64,000 bases of DNA from Odontesthes bonariensis. Lineage: Eukaryota > Chordata > Actinopteri > Atheriniformes > Atherinopsidae. The stretch's first letter is position 1, and every line of letters starts with the position of its first letter. The stretch lies in contig NC_134523.1 in assembly GCF_027942865.1 (NCBI RefSeq), positions 455,116 to 519,115 of the forward strand, in the 5' to 3' direction. Made by a program: the position numbers and the translations under genes. Positions 37,268-49,258 of the stretch are shown piece after piece. The notes under the pieces were generated by a model. The model saw only the letters and a program-made list of their open reading frames with translations, was not told the DNA's origin and ran no database searches.

Positions 37268-37990
37268 TAACCAGCTGCCAGTTTGGGAGGCGGAGCCTTC
37301 AGTTATCAGGCCCCTCTCTGTGGAACCAGCTGCCAGTTTGGGAGGCAGAGCCTTCAGTTATCAGGCCCCTCTCTGTGGAACCAGCTGCCAGTTTGGGAGG
37401 CAGAGCCTTCAGTTATCAGGCCCCTCTCTGTGGAACCAGCTGCCGGTTTGGGAGGCAGAGCCTTCAGTTATCAGGCCCCTCTCTGTGGAACCAGCTGCCA
37501 GTTTGGGAGGCAGAGCCTTCAGTTATCAGGCCCCTCTCTGTAGAACCAGCTGCCAGTTTGGGAGGCAGAGCCTTCAGTTATCAGGCCCCTCTCTGTGGAA
37601 CCAGCTGCCAGTTTGGGAGGCAGAGCCTTCAGTTATCAGGCCCCTCTCTGTGGAACCAGCTGCCAGTTTGGGAGGCAGAGCCTTCAGTTATCAGGCCCCT
37701 CTCTGTAGAACCAGCTGCCAGTTTGGGAGGCAGAGCCTTCAGTTATCAGGCCCCTCTCTGTGGAACCAGCTGCCAGTTTGGGAGGCAGAGCCTTCAGTTA
37801 TCAGGCCCCTCTCTGTGGAACCAGCTGCCAGTTTGGGAGGCGGAGCCTTCAGTTATCAGGCCCCTCTCTGTGGAACCAGCTGCCAGTTTGGGAGGCAGAG
37901 CCTTCAGTTATCAGGCCCCTCTCTGTGGAACCAGCTGCCAGTTTGGGAGGCAGAGCCCTCAGTTATCAGGCCCCTCTCTGTGGAACCAGT
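37268..37990 (+). repeat. 55-bp minisatellite derived from a LINE 3' end (plus)
   Basis: About 13 units of 55 bp with core CCAGCTGCCAGTTTGGGAGG. In each frame the units translate to RAFSYQAPLCGTS, PLWNQLPVWEAEPS or similar. The AFS-x-AP-x-LWNQLP string is typical of the C-terminal end of fish LINE reverse-transcriptase proteins. Because 55 is not divisible by 3 and the unit lacks stops, long open frames appear in all forward frames; they are not genes. Confidence 0.9.
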
Positions 37991-38215
37991 GCAATCTGTT
38001 GGTTTCCTTAGCAGGAAATTGTTTTTGAATTGGCTCTATATGAATGAATATGATTATTTTGAAAATAATTATGATTACAATGAATTCTAATTGGCTTGAA
38101 TAGTTATTATTATTATTATTATTATATATTATTTAAGTGCCTTGAGATGAGGATGATTTTTTGTAATTTGGCGCTATTTAAATCAAACTGAATTGAATTG
38201 AATTAAAACCACAGA
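37991..38215 (+). mobile_element. LINE 3' UTR and tail
   Basis: Contains AAGTGCCTTGAGATGAGGAT and TTTGGCGCTATTTAAAT, ending in AATTGAATTGAATT. This is the usual 3' end of teleost LINEs with a short-repeat tail. It follows directly on the 55-bp array in the same orientation, so the array sits where the end of ORF2 would be. Confidence 0.65.
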
Positions 38216-39977
38216 TCCTGTTTTAAACAGGATGCACTGCAGGATTAATGTGGAAATGCTCCGCTGACTCCTGCTTTCACCCGTGATGCGTCCTCCAGAT
38301 CATAAAAACATCTGTTTGACACAATAACAAGACAAAAAGCTCGATTTCAACGACACTATATTTAAAGTTGCCTCTGTGCAGAATCCCGCCGCTTCCTCGT
38401 GTTTACACTCTTTCTGCCAACTGGCTGCTTTCTAAGAGCGGAATCAATGAGTTCATCTCTTTCTCAGCAGAAAGAGCAAAAAGTTTTCCCCAAAATGTCC
38501 GAGTCCTCCCCTGAAACGGGTCCAGATCTGCCCAGCAGCAACAGGAAATGGAAAAGACAGCAACGTGCGTGCGACTGACTCGTGATGAGACGCCGTCAGG
38601 AGGGTTTTACGACCGTCGTCTTTAACCCCTTAACGCCTGAATTTATATAGCTGTATATAAAAAAATGTTTTGTGTGTCTTTTAGCCTTTAACCTTGTAGC
38701 ACCCACAGTTGCAGATATGCAACAAGCTTTTTATTTATTTACATTATTTATTTACATTATATTTTTATTTATATTTTTATTTACATTACATTATTTGATT
38801 TTTTAAGTTTACATACATTATTTACATTCATGTGTAATATTTTTTTACATTACATTTTATGTAAAAATGGGTGGGAATAAACCAATATTTTTGTTTATTT
38901 TTGTTTATTGGCAGTTGTTATTGGCAACTGTGGGTGCTACAAGGTTAAATAGATGGTAAATAATGCTGAGATTATTCATTTCAATTTTGCACAAAAAATA
39001 AATAGAAATTTTGGTATGTTGCTTATTTGCAACACCAGGCATAATGGTCAATAATAAGATAACAACAACACAGTAATATAACAGTGAAAAAACAATGTTT
39101 TTTTATTCACCCTTTTTTTTTCTTTTACATATTTATTTATATAAAGGTTCCTGGGTCCGTAGTGAATATGGACTAACCGGCATTGGGGGAATAAAGATGC
39201 TATCTCAGCTGGTTGATTGAGTCAAACAGTTTGTAGCATATATGCAACAATAGGCGTTAAGGGTTAAAAACCAGCTCCCATTCGCTGTTTTTATTTGTGT
39301 GAGACTCATCTGTAAAAACTGAGTCCAACCCAGGAATCTCTCAGGAATGCGGCCGTGGTTGAAACGTGGCATAATCGTGTGGTTCCAACGCTAAAAAGGC
39401 TTTTCTCCTTTGCCCCTTATTTTCTAAGAAAAAAAGCCACAAAAGTCAGGAATTCCTTTCTGTGTGAACAACAACACATGTGCGACTGTTTCAGTGGAAG
39501 CAGAAACGAACGCGAGGAAGACGTGATGGAAACTGTGAGCAGCACCAGGGCGTGCGGGGGGGGGGGGTTAATGATCTGAAGTCATATCGCTGGAACGCCA
39601 CATGACTGACGGGCTTGTTAACGTGGACCAGACTCGTGTGTGAAACATGTTTGCATGTATCAGTGACTCCTGCGTCTGAGCCAACTCCAGCCTCAGGGGA
39701 CAGTTTCCTCAAAGGCCTCCTTGTTCTCCTTCTCATAAGTCCCACATCAAAAGCAGTATCAGTTATTTATCTGGGCCCAAATAACTTCCACCGGGTCCCC
39801 GGACCGAAGACGGAACAGAGCGGAGATCCTGTTTCATGTGAAGTTCAGTCAGAGTTACAGGAGGCTCAGAAGGACAAACTTTAATCTGTTTAATCCTAAA
39901 CATAATCAGTTTTAGGCAACCTAACCTGGTCAATATATGAAGTCAAAGCTCATAATTAAAAAACAAAACACTAAAAC
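38216..39977. other. Non-coding region, no gene recognised
   Basis: TATTTA-rich low-complexity sequence lies around 38720-38850. TGTAGCACCCACAGTTGC (near 38696) and GCAACTGTGGGTGCTACA (near 38923) are reverse complements and may be the ends of a small element. No coding exon seen. Confidence 0.45.
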
Positions 39978-41120
39978 TAGGGCTGGGCAACGATTAAAAA
40001 TGTTTAATCTAATTAATCACATGATTTCCCTGATTAATCACGATTAATCTCATTTGTACGCAGATTCCCAAAATGAATCCAAAAGTAGCGTATAGCTTTT
40101 AGCATTTAGCTTTATTTTAAATGTGCTGCCATATGAATGAAAGTGCCATAACATTTGTTGTGCAAACACACTTTTAACATCAGCATCTTTCTGTAGTTTT
40201 TATGTAGAAGCCTCGCTCCACTGTCTGTTTCCTTGAATGACTTGCTGCTATCAGTTGTGTGTTTTGCCTTTAAGTGATATTTTAGACTGGAACTACTACG
40301 CTGAGAAGACAATTCAACTTGGCAGTGTTTACAGATGACTTTGGTTCTGTCGACTCCGCCGTCTGGAAGAACTTTAACATGAAAATGGCCGAGTAAAAGT
40401 TCCGTACCCTTCTCCATGTTTGGTGGATCCGCCGATTACTTTCTTTTCCTGTTCCACAGCAGACAGCAGCAGACTTTTACAGAATAAAAGCCTGTGAGCA
40501 ACAGACTTTTACAAAATAAAAGCCTGTGAGCGACAGACTTTTACAAAATAAAAGCCTGTGAGCAGCAGACTTTTACAAAATAAAAGCCTGTGAGCAACAG
40601 ACTTTTACAAAATAAAAGCCTGTGAGCAGCAGACTTTTACAAAATAAAAGCCTGTGAGCAACAGACTTTTAAAAAATAAAAGCCTGTGAGCAACAGACTT
40701 TTACAAAATAAAAGCCTGTGAGCAGCAGACTTTTACAAAATAAAAGTTTGTGACCAGCAGACTTTTACAAAATAAAAGCCTGTGACCAGCAGACTTTTAC
40801 AAAATAAAAGCCTGTGAGAAACAGACTTTTACAAAATAAAAGCCTGTGACCAGCAGACTTTTACAAAATAAAAGCCTGTGACCAGCAGACTTTTACAAAA
40901 TAAAAGCCTGTGAGCAGCAGACTTTTACAAAATAAAAGCCTGTGACCAGCAGACTTTTACAAAATAAAAGCCTGTGACCAGCAGACTTTTACAAAATAAA
41001 AGCCTGTAAGCAACAGACTTTTACAATAATAAAACAGGGGTGCTGCGTGTTGTTACCCCTCTCTCTGCCCCCTGCTTCCTGTCTCTCTGAACTTTCCATT
41101 AAAGGCACAAAAGCCCCAAA
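39978..41120 (-). mobile_element. hAT-like nonautonomous element, copy 4 (right end lost)
   Basis: The left end TAGGGCTGGGCAACGATTAA and BED-finger frame (40112-40417, minus) are intact. A 32-bp array of about 17 units (40465-41025) and a SINE-type tail follow. The AGTTAACTC right terminus is absent. Confidence 0.75.
40112..40417 (-). pseudogene. BED zinc-finger fragment of a hAT transposase (copy 4)
   Basis: Same 101-codon frame as copies 2 and 3. It is a remnant without a catalytic core. Confidence 0.6.
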
Positions 41121-41479
41121 CATTTTTCTTTTATTGTTTTCAATTGTTCGATTGTGTTTGTTCTTAAAGCTGCTGATAGGATTACAGCTCTTAATGTTAT
41201 CGGGCAGCGACACGGTCTCCGGTTGAAGAAATTCTTCCTGGATTTGATGAATTCCTCTGAGTTAAAGTTAATAAAGTGACGCAGCAGAGGAGGGGCTCGG
41301 CTGTTTTAGATTTAAAACATAAGACACGTTTTTAAAAATAGTTTTCAAATTCTTAAAATTCTCCAGAATCTCATCGCAGAGATGTTTTTGTTCATGAGCT
41401 TAAATGGAGACTCCAGTGGTTCGGTTTCCCCGGCTTCTCCCCAGCATGTGGGTACAGTGTGACGTCTGTGAGAGAATGC

Positions 41480-41630
41480 ATGAAGTATGCAGTATGCAAT
41501 ATGCAGTATGTAGTATGCAGTATGCAGTATGTAGTATGCAGTATGTAGTATGCAGTATGTAGTATGCAGTATGCTGTATGTAGTATGCAGTATGTAGTAT
41601 GCAGTATGCAGTATGTAGTATGCAGTATGT

Positions 41631-41664
<34 letters not shown>

Positions 41665-41854
41665 TAGTATGTAGTATGCAGTATGTAGTATGCAGTATGC
41701 AGTATGTAGTATGCAGTATGTAGTATGCAGTATGTAGTATGTAGTATGCAGTATGTAGTATGCAGTATGTAGTATGCAGTATGCAGTATGTAGTATGCAG
41801 TATGCAGTATGCAGTATGTAGTATGCAGTATGTAGTATGAAGTATGCAGTATGT

Positions 41855-41890
<36 letters not shown>

Positions 41891-43903
41891 ATATGCAGTA
41901 TGTAGTATGCAGTATGCAGCAAGGCAGGAATTTCACGAGGGCCACGAGGGCCATGGCCCTCGTGCCCTCCCACTTTGGCCTTGTGCCCTTGAAAATTATA
42001 TCTGCCATAAGGCCACAGTGGCCTTGATGCCCTCTCTGACTAAGTTTTGCGGTTTAGCAGTCTGCCTCTTTTCTGACACGGCTTCAATGATCAATGAGCA
42101 TCTGGTGGAGAAAAAAAAAAATCAGCGGTGCGCTTAATTCGAGCCTGGAATACACCGCTCGGACGGTCTATGATGACAGTTGACATCAGTCTATCTCCGC
42201 CCACCCCCTCACGCGTCCGTGTGCATAGCCAGCTGATTCTCCGCTCAAGAAAAGGCTGAGGTGAGGTAAGGTTTTGTGATGATCCTGTTTGCCGTTAAGT
42301 TTTTCATTTGTCCAGCTTTAAGTGTAATTTTATGGATAACATTACTATTTCTTGCTCGTATGGTAATACATAATTATAATATTTTGAAGTGTTTTTGTTA
42401 CTACTTGGATAAGTTACGTTGCAGTTAGCTAACAGCTAGGCAGTTAGCGCTGTGTTGTTAGCTGTCAAAGACTTCTGTGCAGACTAGGTTCGTTTGCTGC
42501 TCGTTTATCCAGGGCTCTAAATTAACACCCGCCAAATGCGGGTGAAAGTTATTTTTGGCGTGTATTAAAAAAAACTCACTTGCCGGCTTGGCCGATGATA
42601 AATGAGGAACTTTACCATCTATTTCGCGGGACGCGCGAGCGCAGTTTCTATGGGAACGCATAGAAACCGCCGAGGCTGCCGTACTAGGGGAGTGGGTCAC
42701 TCTGGTTTGGAAATACAATAGACGCCGGTGTTCAGTCGATTTCTCCTACTTGTCGAGAATTACTACTTTGTGCATGCGCCGAGCCGATTTTCTAAGTTTC
42801 GTTTTCACGCCAATAATGTTTTGCGACCCTGCGTCTGATTATTTTCTCTTTTGGAAGACATGCAAAGTAATAAAACACTTAGGCCTATCGTATTAACAAG
42901 CAGTTAGCTTATGCACAAATGGGGTGTCATTCACCATTTGATTTTTGTATTTGGGACACTTCTGTCTTTATTTAGGTGACTCTGCTCCATCATTGTGAAT
43001 GAATGCATTGAGAAGGGGGAGCATTATTTGACAGCATGTTATTGGTACAAATACAGACGCAAACACTAACAAAATGTGGCGATGGTTGGGACAGCCGGCC
43101 GCGAAGAGAAAAGATATGCCTGCCAAAGGAGGGGAGGAGGATGATATTTTGAATATATTGAATCTGGCATGGTGACAGCTTGCGCACACGCCGGCCACAC
43201 TTTGTGAGAAAAGGGAAAAATGGAACTGATTTAGATGGATCCGAAGACAGTTCAGAGAGCTTGGACGATGTTTAAGCATTTCACAGTATCCATAATTCCA
43301 TAATTAGTCTCTGCACATAGTTTTGTGTTTAATTTTGTGCATTATCTGCACTAAAACATGATTAGAAAGTTGTTAAATATTTCCATTTTTGTAGATTCAG
43401 GGTTCACATGAATATAAATCAGTTTTAAAGTTATTTTTTTATGTACAAAAAATGTGACCCTGAATAGTATGCGAGGGTTGAGGAGTAATGAAATGTTAGA
43501 ATAAGTTTTGTATGTACATAAGTTTAATTGCAATTTGGTCCATTGAATGCTTAATAAGTGTATATATAAAAGTATTGTAAATGCATATACAATCGTAGTC
43601 ACTTCATATCATATGTTAAATCATTGTTTTAATTTATGGCCTTGGTGCCCTGGCTTTTGGCCTTTGTGCCCTTAAAAAATTGACAACTCAAAAGGCCAAG
43701 TGGCCTTGCCCCTAAAATGACGAAATTCCAGGCCTGGTATGCAGTATGTAGTATGCAGTATGTAGTATGCAGTATGTAGTATGCAGTATGTAGTATGTAG
43801 TATGCAGTATGCAGTATGTAGTATGCAGTATGCAGTATGTAGTATGCAGTATGTAGTATGCAGTATGTAGTATGCAGTATGTAGTATGCAGTATGCAGTA
43901 TGT

Positions 43904-43937
<34 letters not shown>

Positions 43938-43994
43938 TAGTATGCAGTATGTAGTATGCAGTATGCAGTATGCAGTATGTAGTATGCAGTATGT

Positions 43995-44035
<41 letters not shown>

Positions 44036-44036
44036 T

Positions 44037-44077
<41 letters not shown>

Positions 44078-44186
44078 TAGCATGCAGTATGCAGTATGCA
44101 GTATGTAGTATGCAGTATGCAGTATGCAGTATGTAGTATGTAGTATGCAGTATGCAGTATGTAGTATGTAGTATGCAGTATGTAGC

Positions 44187-44217
<31 letters not shown>

Positions 44218-44283
44218 TAGTATGCAGTATGCAGTATGCAGTATGTAGTATGCAGTATGTAGTATGCTGTTTCGAACACAGCA
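41480..44283. repeat. Heptamer satellite split by a 1.8-kb insertion
   Basis: AGTATGC/AGTATGT arrays run at 41484-41919 and 43738-44265. The right block ends in CTGTTTCGAACACAGC, the terminus of the element family at 24373-27234. The middle is a separate insertion. No matching left terminus is visible near 41480. Confidence 0.85.
41920..43737 (+). mobile_element. 1.8-kb element inserted into the heptamer array
   Basis: Termini are GGCAGGAATTTC (41923) and GAAATTCCAGGCC (43722), roughly complementary, each followed inward by GGCC-rich stretches with TTGTGCCCTT. An internal plus-strand stretch near 43072-43170 reads MWRWLGQPAAKRKDMPAKGG, resembling the N-terminus of some hAT-type transposases, and is then cut by stops. 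The segment around 42510-42780 (CTCTAAATTAACACCCGCCA) looks like another repeat. Superfamily uncertain. Confidence 0.55.
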
Positions 44284-44285
44284 AA

Positions 44286-45350
44286 AGTCCACTGAACATT
44301 TCACGTTAGCATCTTAATGGATCTGTAGGCATGTTAGCTGAGAAGCTAGCAGAGAACACGTCAGATTACTCGAGTAATCGATGGAATAATTGACAGAATA
44401 CTCAAATAACTAATGGTTTGCTGCAGAGTTTAGTCTGATCTCCCAAACTGATCCGGAAACAGTCGGCAGGACAGAATCTGTGGATCTCAGTGATCAGTAG
44501 GTAAGAAAGTTCATTAGCTTCATCGTTAGCTTAGCAGGATTTCACAGGTTTTACTGTCCTTAAAAGACATCTGAGGAACATTAACGTTATCCATCATTCT
44601 GCTGAAGAAGACTTTTACTGGGAAAATGTTTCCTTAGGTCATGAATAAAGTTTGAACTGGACTTTTAAAGTGATGGGGGATATTTGTTGTGATTCGATGC
44701 TGAAACAAAGTGAAATATTTGCTTTTAGTCACGAAACTCCAAACTGCCCAACGAAGGACGTGAGAAGAGCTGAAAATACTGATATTTTTAAGCTAAAATG
44801 GTTTCATTCAGTCTGGTTTTTGCACATTATTTATTATTTTGTCTCTTTATTCACATCACTGATCATAACTGAATCATTTCACACAGCATCTGATTTACCT
44901 TTCATTATTTTAACCACTGCCTGCTGCCGCCTGCCGACAGCCGCGCCTGTTACGGTCTTTGCTGCTCGCTCTGCACAGCAGGCAGTGATACGAAGGGAGA
45001 GAAAATAGGGCCAAGAGATTGTGAGCTCTGGCTTTTTCCTGGAGAACCATTTTGTGATGCAAATGTATTACTCTGTTGAACGCATATTGTTTTGAGAAGC
45101 AAAACGCTTTATTTTTTAAACCCCAGCCAACTAGCCGGACTACCTTCATCAACACCAAAACGAGGCTGGAACTCTGCTCACAGGACGCAGCAGGGGGTAA
45201 GAAGATGTTCAGAAATGATGCTGCTGATATGGGATGTCATACAGTCAGAAGAGGCGAACTGTCCCTTTAATGTATGACTGTTGGAGCTGCTCTGAGCAAC
45301 AGTCTCTGAGCTGTGAACATACACCAGAACCATCAGCACACGCCTGCAGA
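44286..45350. other. Non-coding region, no gene recognised
   Basis: No splice-supported frame found. GAGAACCATTTTGTGATGCA near 45040 has the look of a dispersed repeat but was not assigned. Confidence 0.4.
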
Positions 45351-45357
45351 TCTATCT

Positions 45358-45426
45358 CTGAGGGAGATCATTGATGTAAAGCCTAAACAACAGGGGCCCG
45401 AACACAGAACCTTGGGGAACACCGAC
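45358..45426 (-). pseudogene. LINE reverse-transcriptase fragment
   Basis: The minus strand encodes VGVPQGSVFGPLLFRLYIND. The G-x-PQGS-x3-PLLF string is the highly conserved reverse-transcriptase block of non-LTR retrotransposons. The rest of the domain, including the catalytic FADD-type block, was not found next to it, so this is a dead scrap. Confidence 0.75.
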
Positions 45427-45767
45427 CAGACAAAACGCTGCTAACTTTCACACGCTGTGACTGTCAGGGAGGTTTGTAGAAATCATGCCAGAGTTTGAGA
45501 TGAAAACATTGTGGGAACGCATCAAATCCTCAAATCTGAGACAGACGCGGCACAGCTGATGGTTCCTCCATCTTTCCTGAAGCTCAGGACATTTTCCACA
45601 GAGGAGACAAGACGATGGGAGGAAACATGTTTGAGTGTTCGACCATGAAACGAAAACGCTTCATATTCCTCAACAACCAATGAGCTCCAACACACAGCTC
45701 ACTCTGCACTTTGGTTTACTTCATTTACATGTTGAGCAAATAAATCTGATCCCAGAATCTTCTTTTA

Positions 45768-45900
45768 TTTTCCTTTCCTTTCCTTTCCCTTCCTCTTGTT
45801 TCCTTTCTTTCCCTTTCCTTTCATTTCCTTTCCTTTCCTTTCTTTTCCTTTCCTTTCCTTTCCTTTTGTTTCCTTTCCCTTCCTCTTGTTTCCTTTCCTT
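45768..45900. repeat. Polypyrimidine (TTTCC)n microsatellite
   Basis: About 130 bp of TTTCC with TTCCC and TCTTG interruptions, purine-only on the minus strand. Confidence 0.9.
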
Positions 45901-47050
45901 ACTACTGAATTTCACTGAGTGAAATTTTCAGACCTTTTAAAAGAGACAAAAAGAAGTTTTTAATAAGGAGGAGCTCCACCAGCTGTAAACTTTCTGTTAA
46001 AACAACCAACAGTTTAACACCATCAGGAACATGAGCTGCTGAAACACCGACTCTGTGCTGGTTCATCACGTTTCCTGGTCCCACAGAGTTTATTAAAAAA
46101 GACCTCAAACCGGAGCCGATAGTTCATCTAAACTCATCCACCAAACACTTAAAAACATTCTGCTGTCATAATTCTGTTTCGCTTTGTTCTATTAATCTAA
46201 TTTATTCTTGTTCTTTTGGGACACGTTTTAAATGAATAAACTTTAACACATAAAACCGCTTCTGTGGCTTTCAGAGGGATTTATCACAACCTGGCAACCA
46301 CAGATAACCTCAACACTGGCTTCTAATTGATCAGTGATCAATCATCATTAAACTTTTGCGGAAGTTTTTAACTCATATGTGCAGCTGCAGCTTTTAACCT
46401 GGACTGAACGAGGCTTCAGGTTTTTTCTTAAAGCAGGTTTTTTTTTTTATACTTTATTTGCAACAAAACAGAATAACGACATATAAATGTGTACATAACG
46501 TCAACAAAAAAAAAAAAGCCAGCCAAGGGGAGCATAAGGATAAGAATAATAATAAGAGAATAACAGTCACAAAACTCTTGCAAAAAGAAAACTACTGAGC
46601 AAACTGACATATGTGCCAAAAAAAACAAACAAATAAAACAAAGATTTAGGACAACAGTTCGTCCATAATCCCAAGTTGGGAACAAGCCCATATTGTTGTT
46701 TTTGCTTTATGATTAGTTGAAGGTTTAATTGTGAGCAAGTATTGCTTTAATTCAATAAAAAAAACATAGAAATGTGGTTTTCTATTCAAAAACTTGCATT
46801 TGTGTATGTGAAATTTAGCTTTGATAATTAATAAATGAATAAAGAAAACCTTCGGATTCATTTTGCCACTTAGTTGAAACCCAAACAGGACATGTTCTTA
46901 AAGCAGGTGAAACGGCTTCAGGTGAGCACGTGTGTGCGCATGCGCAGCGCGGAACACCTGCTTCATTTCAGTATAAAACTGTAAATGTATAAATGTATGA
47001 TTCCTGGTAAAAAGCGGAACCTCTCATCCTCTCATCCAGATGTGGATTAT
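45901..47050. other. Non-coding region
   Basis: AT-rich with A and T homopolymer runs at 46440 and 46508. No exon or RNA gene recognised. Confidence 0.4.
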
Positions 47051-47070
47051 GTCAGTAAGAGTGAACATAC

Positions 47071-47290
47071 CTGTGCACGCGCATCCGCAGCCTCTGGAGA
47101 CGCTCACGCGCTGCTGTGTGGACAGTTTAATCCTCCGCGGTGAGTTTCCACTGAATGAAGCGTCTGCGGTGCGCGAGAGGAGCCCGTGGAGCGGAGCACC
47201 GCCTCCTCAGCACCGCCTCCTCAGCACCGCCCTCCTCCTCCTCCTCCGCCTCCATCCGGACACACTGCTCACAGACTGCCTCACGTGGTG
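47071..47290 (-). promoter_or_regulatory. GC-rich block, candidate fhl3 promoter and noncoding exon 1
   Basis: Local GC and CpG content rises sharply (GCGCATGCGCAGCGCGG just upstream at about 46937; CACGCGCATCCGCAGCC). The minus strand offers a good donor, CACAG then GTATGT, at 47071/47070. An exon here could splice to the acceptor at 16297. CTCCTC-rich repeats lie at 47205-47245. A plus-strand donor (GCGGTGAGT, near 47140) is also present, so the block could instead start a plus-strand transcript. Confidence 0.35.
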
Positions 47291-47339
47291 AAACCGCTTC
47301 ATGATCCCTTTAAATGGAAAATAATTCAATTGAATTGAA

Positions 47340-47645
47340 TTATTTAATTGTGGAACAATCTGCCTCTCCGCGTCAGACAGGCTTCCTCTCTGTCTGTTTT
47401 TAAATCTTAAAACATCTCTTCTCCCTGGCTTTTCGCACGATGTGAGATGTTGAAATGTGAAATTGATATTTTTAGTATTATTATTGTTTTAAATTATATA
47501 GCTGTTTTGTGCCTTTTAATTTATTCTTGTGTTTTATTCTTTTAAATTTCTTTGTTTTTATTTTTTGTACAGCACTTTGGTCAACTGAGGTTGTTGTAAA
47601 GTGCTTTATAAATGAAATTGGATTGGATTGGATTAATTCAGTTTT
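47340..47645 (+). mobile_element. LINE 3' fragment with ATTGG tail
   Basis: The plus strand reads LWNNLPLRVRQ, a LINE ORF2 C-terminal string, then AGCACTTTGGTCAACTGAGG and a GGATTGGATTGGATT tail. Confidence 0.65.
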
Positions 47646-47674
47646 ATTTGTAAAGCGCTAAATCACTATGAATG

Positions 47675-48462
47675 ATAACTGAAGGCTCTGCCTCCCAAAC
47701 TGGCAGCTGGTTCCACAGAGAGGGGCCTGATAACTGAAGGCTCTGCCTCCCAAACTGGCAGCTGGTTCCTCAGAGAGGGGCCTGATAACTGAAGGCTCTG
47801 CCTCCCAAACTGGCAGCTGGTTCCACAGAGAGGGGCCTGATAACTGAAGGCTCTGCCTCCCAAACTGGCAGCTGGTTCCTCAGAGAGGGGCCTGATAACT
47901 GAAGGCTCTGCCTCCCAAACTGGCAGCTGGTTCCACAGAGAGGGGCCTGATAACCGAAAGGCTCTGCCTCCCAAACTGGCAGCTGGTTCCACAGAGAGGG
48001 GCCTGATAACTGAAGGCTCTGCCTCCCAAACTGGCAGCTGGTTCCACAGAGAGGGGCCTGATAACTGAAGGCTCTGCCTCCCAAACTGGCAGCTGGTTCC
48101 ACAGAGAGGGGCCTGATAACTGAAGGCTCTGCCTCCCAAACTGGCAGCTGGTTCCACAGAGAGGGGCCTGATAACTGAAGGCTCTGCCTCCCAAACTGGC
48201 AGCTGGTTCCACAGAGAGGGGCCTGATAACTGAAGGCTCTGCCTCCCAAACTGGCAGCTGGTTCCACAGAGAGGGGCCTGATAACTGAAGGCTCTGCCTC
48301 CCAAACTGGCAGCTGGTTCCACAGAGAGGGGCCTGATAACTGAAGGCTCTGCCTCCCAAACTGGCAGCTGGTTCCACAGAGAGGGGCCTGATAACTGAAG
48401 GCTCTGCCTCCCAAACTGGCAGCTGGTTCCACAGAGAGGGGCCTGATAACTGAAGGCTCACA
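47675..48462 (-). repeat. 55-bp LINE-derived minisatellite (minus)
   Basis: About 14 units of the same 55-bp repeat as 37268-37990 but inverted. Two variant markers exist: CTCAG for CACAG (47770, 47880) and a one-base insertion giving CCGAAAGG near 47953, which shifts the otherwise continuous minus-strand frames. Confidence 0.9.
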
Positions 48463-48904
48463 GCAGATCTGACCCCTGAGCAGCATCTGCTTTCCTCAGA
48501 CTTTTATCGGTTTGTTGCTTTTTATTCGTGGTCTGAGTTAAACTGCAGCGTCCTGGAAAACCGTCCCGCAGAGCTGGATCGTGTTCCCGGGCTCTGACCT
48601 CCGTTTTCCACGGCGGCTTCGCCCTGTCGCTGCTCATCAGGAGGTAAAAGGATGAGGAGCTCCATGTGCGGCATGTTGAGCTGCTGACAGACAGATTCAC
48701 TCCTCTTCCCCACAGTTAGAGGTGAAGGTGTAGTGGTCTGATGTGGATATTCTGCCATCTGCTGGTTAAATATCACAGTTACAGTCCAGCTGAGAGACCT
48801 GAGGCATGTTACCAGGTCCAGACTTACATATTTTGTTGTAATAAAAGTTGTGAAAAACCCCAGAGTTTCTAAAAGTAGAATAAGAGGCAGAGCCTTCAGT
48901 TATC

Positions 48905-49258
48905 AGGTCCGTCTCCTCGGAGCATGTATCAGGGCGTCTGAGGTGTAAAACTCCTTCTTCCTGTTCCTGGGAGCATATATCAGGGCGTCTGAGGTGTAAA
49001 ACTCCTTCTTCCTGTTCCTGGGAGCATATATCAGGGCGTCTGAGGTGTAAAACTCCTTCTTCCTGTTCCTGGGAGCATATATCAGGGCGTCTGAGGTGTA
49101 AAACTCCTTCTTCCTGTTCCTGGGAGCATATATCAGGGCGTCTGAGGTGTAAAACTCCTTCTTCCTGTTCCTGGGAGCATATATCAGGGCGTCTGAGGTG
49201 TAAAACTCCTTCTTCCTGTTCCTGGGAGCATATATCAGGGCGTCTGAGGTGTAAAAAG
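48905..49258. repeat. 51-bp VNTR, seven units
   Basis: Seven units of 51 bp with core GGAGCATATATCAGGGCGTC, then GAGGTGTAAAA and CTTCTTCCTGTTCC. The same unit occurs three times in inverted orientation at 58370-58520. Confidence 0.92.

Noticed and set aside
37283-38090. Frames of 217-256 codons with RAFSYQAPLCGTS repeats (also 47666-48486)
   Set aside because: A 55-bp unit read through rotating frames. Similarity to a LINE C-terminus explains the sequence. Overlapping frames are equally open, which argues against a repeat protein.
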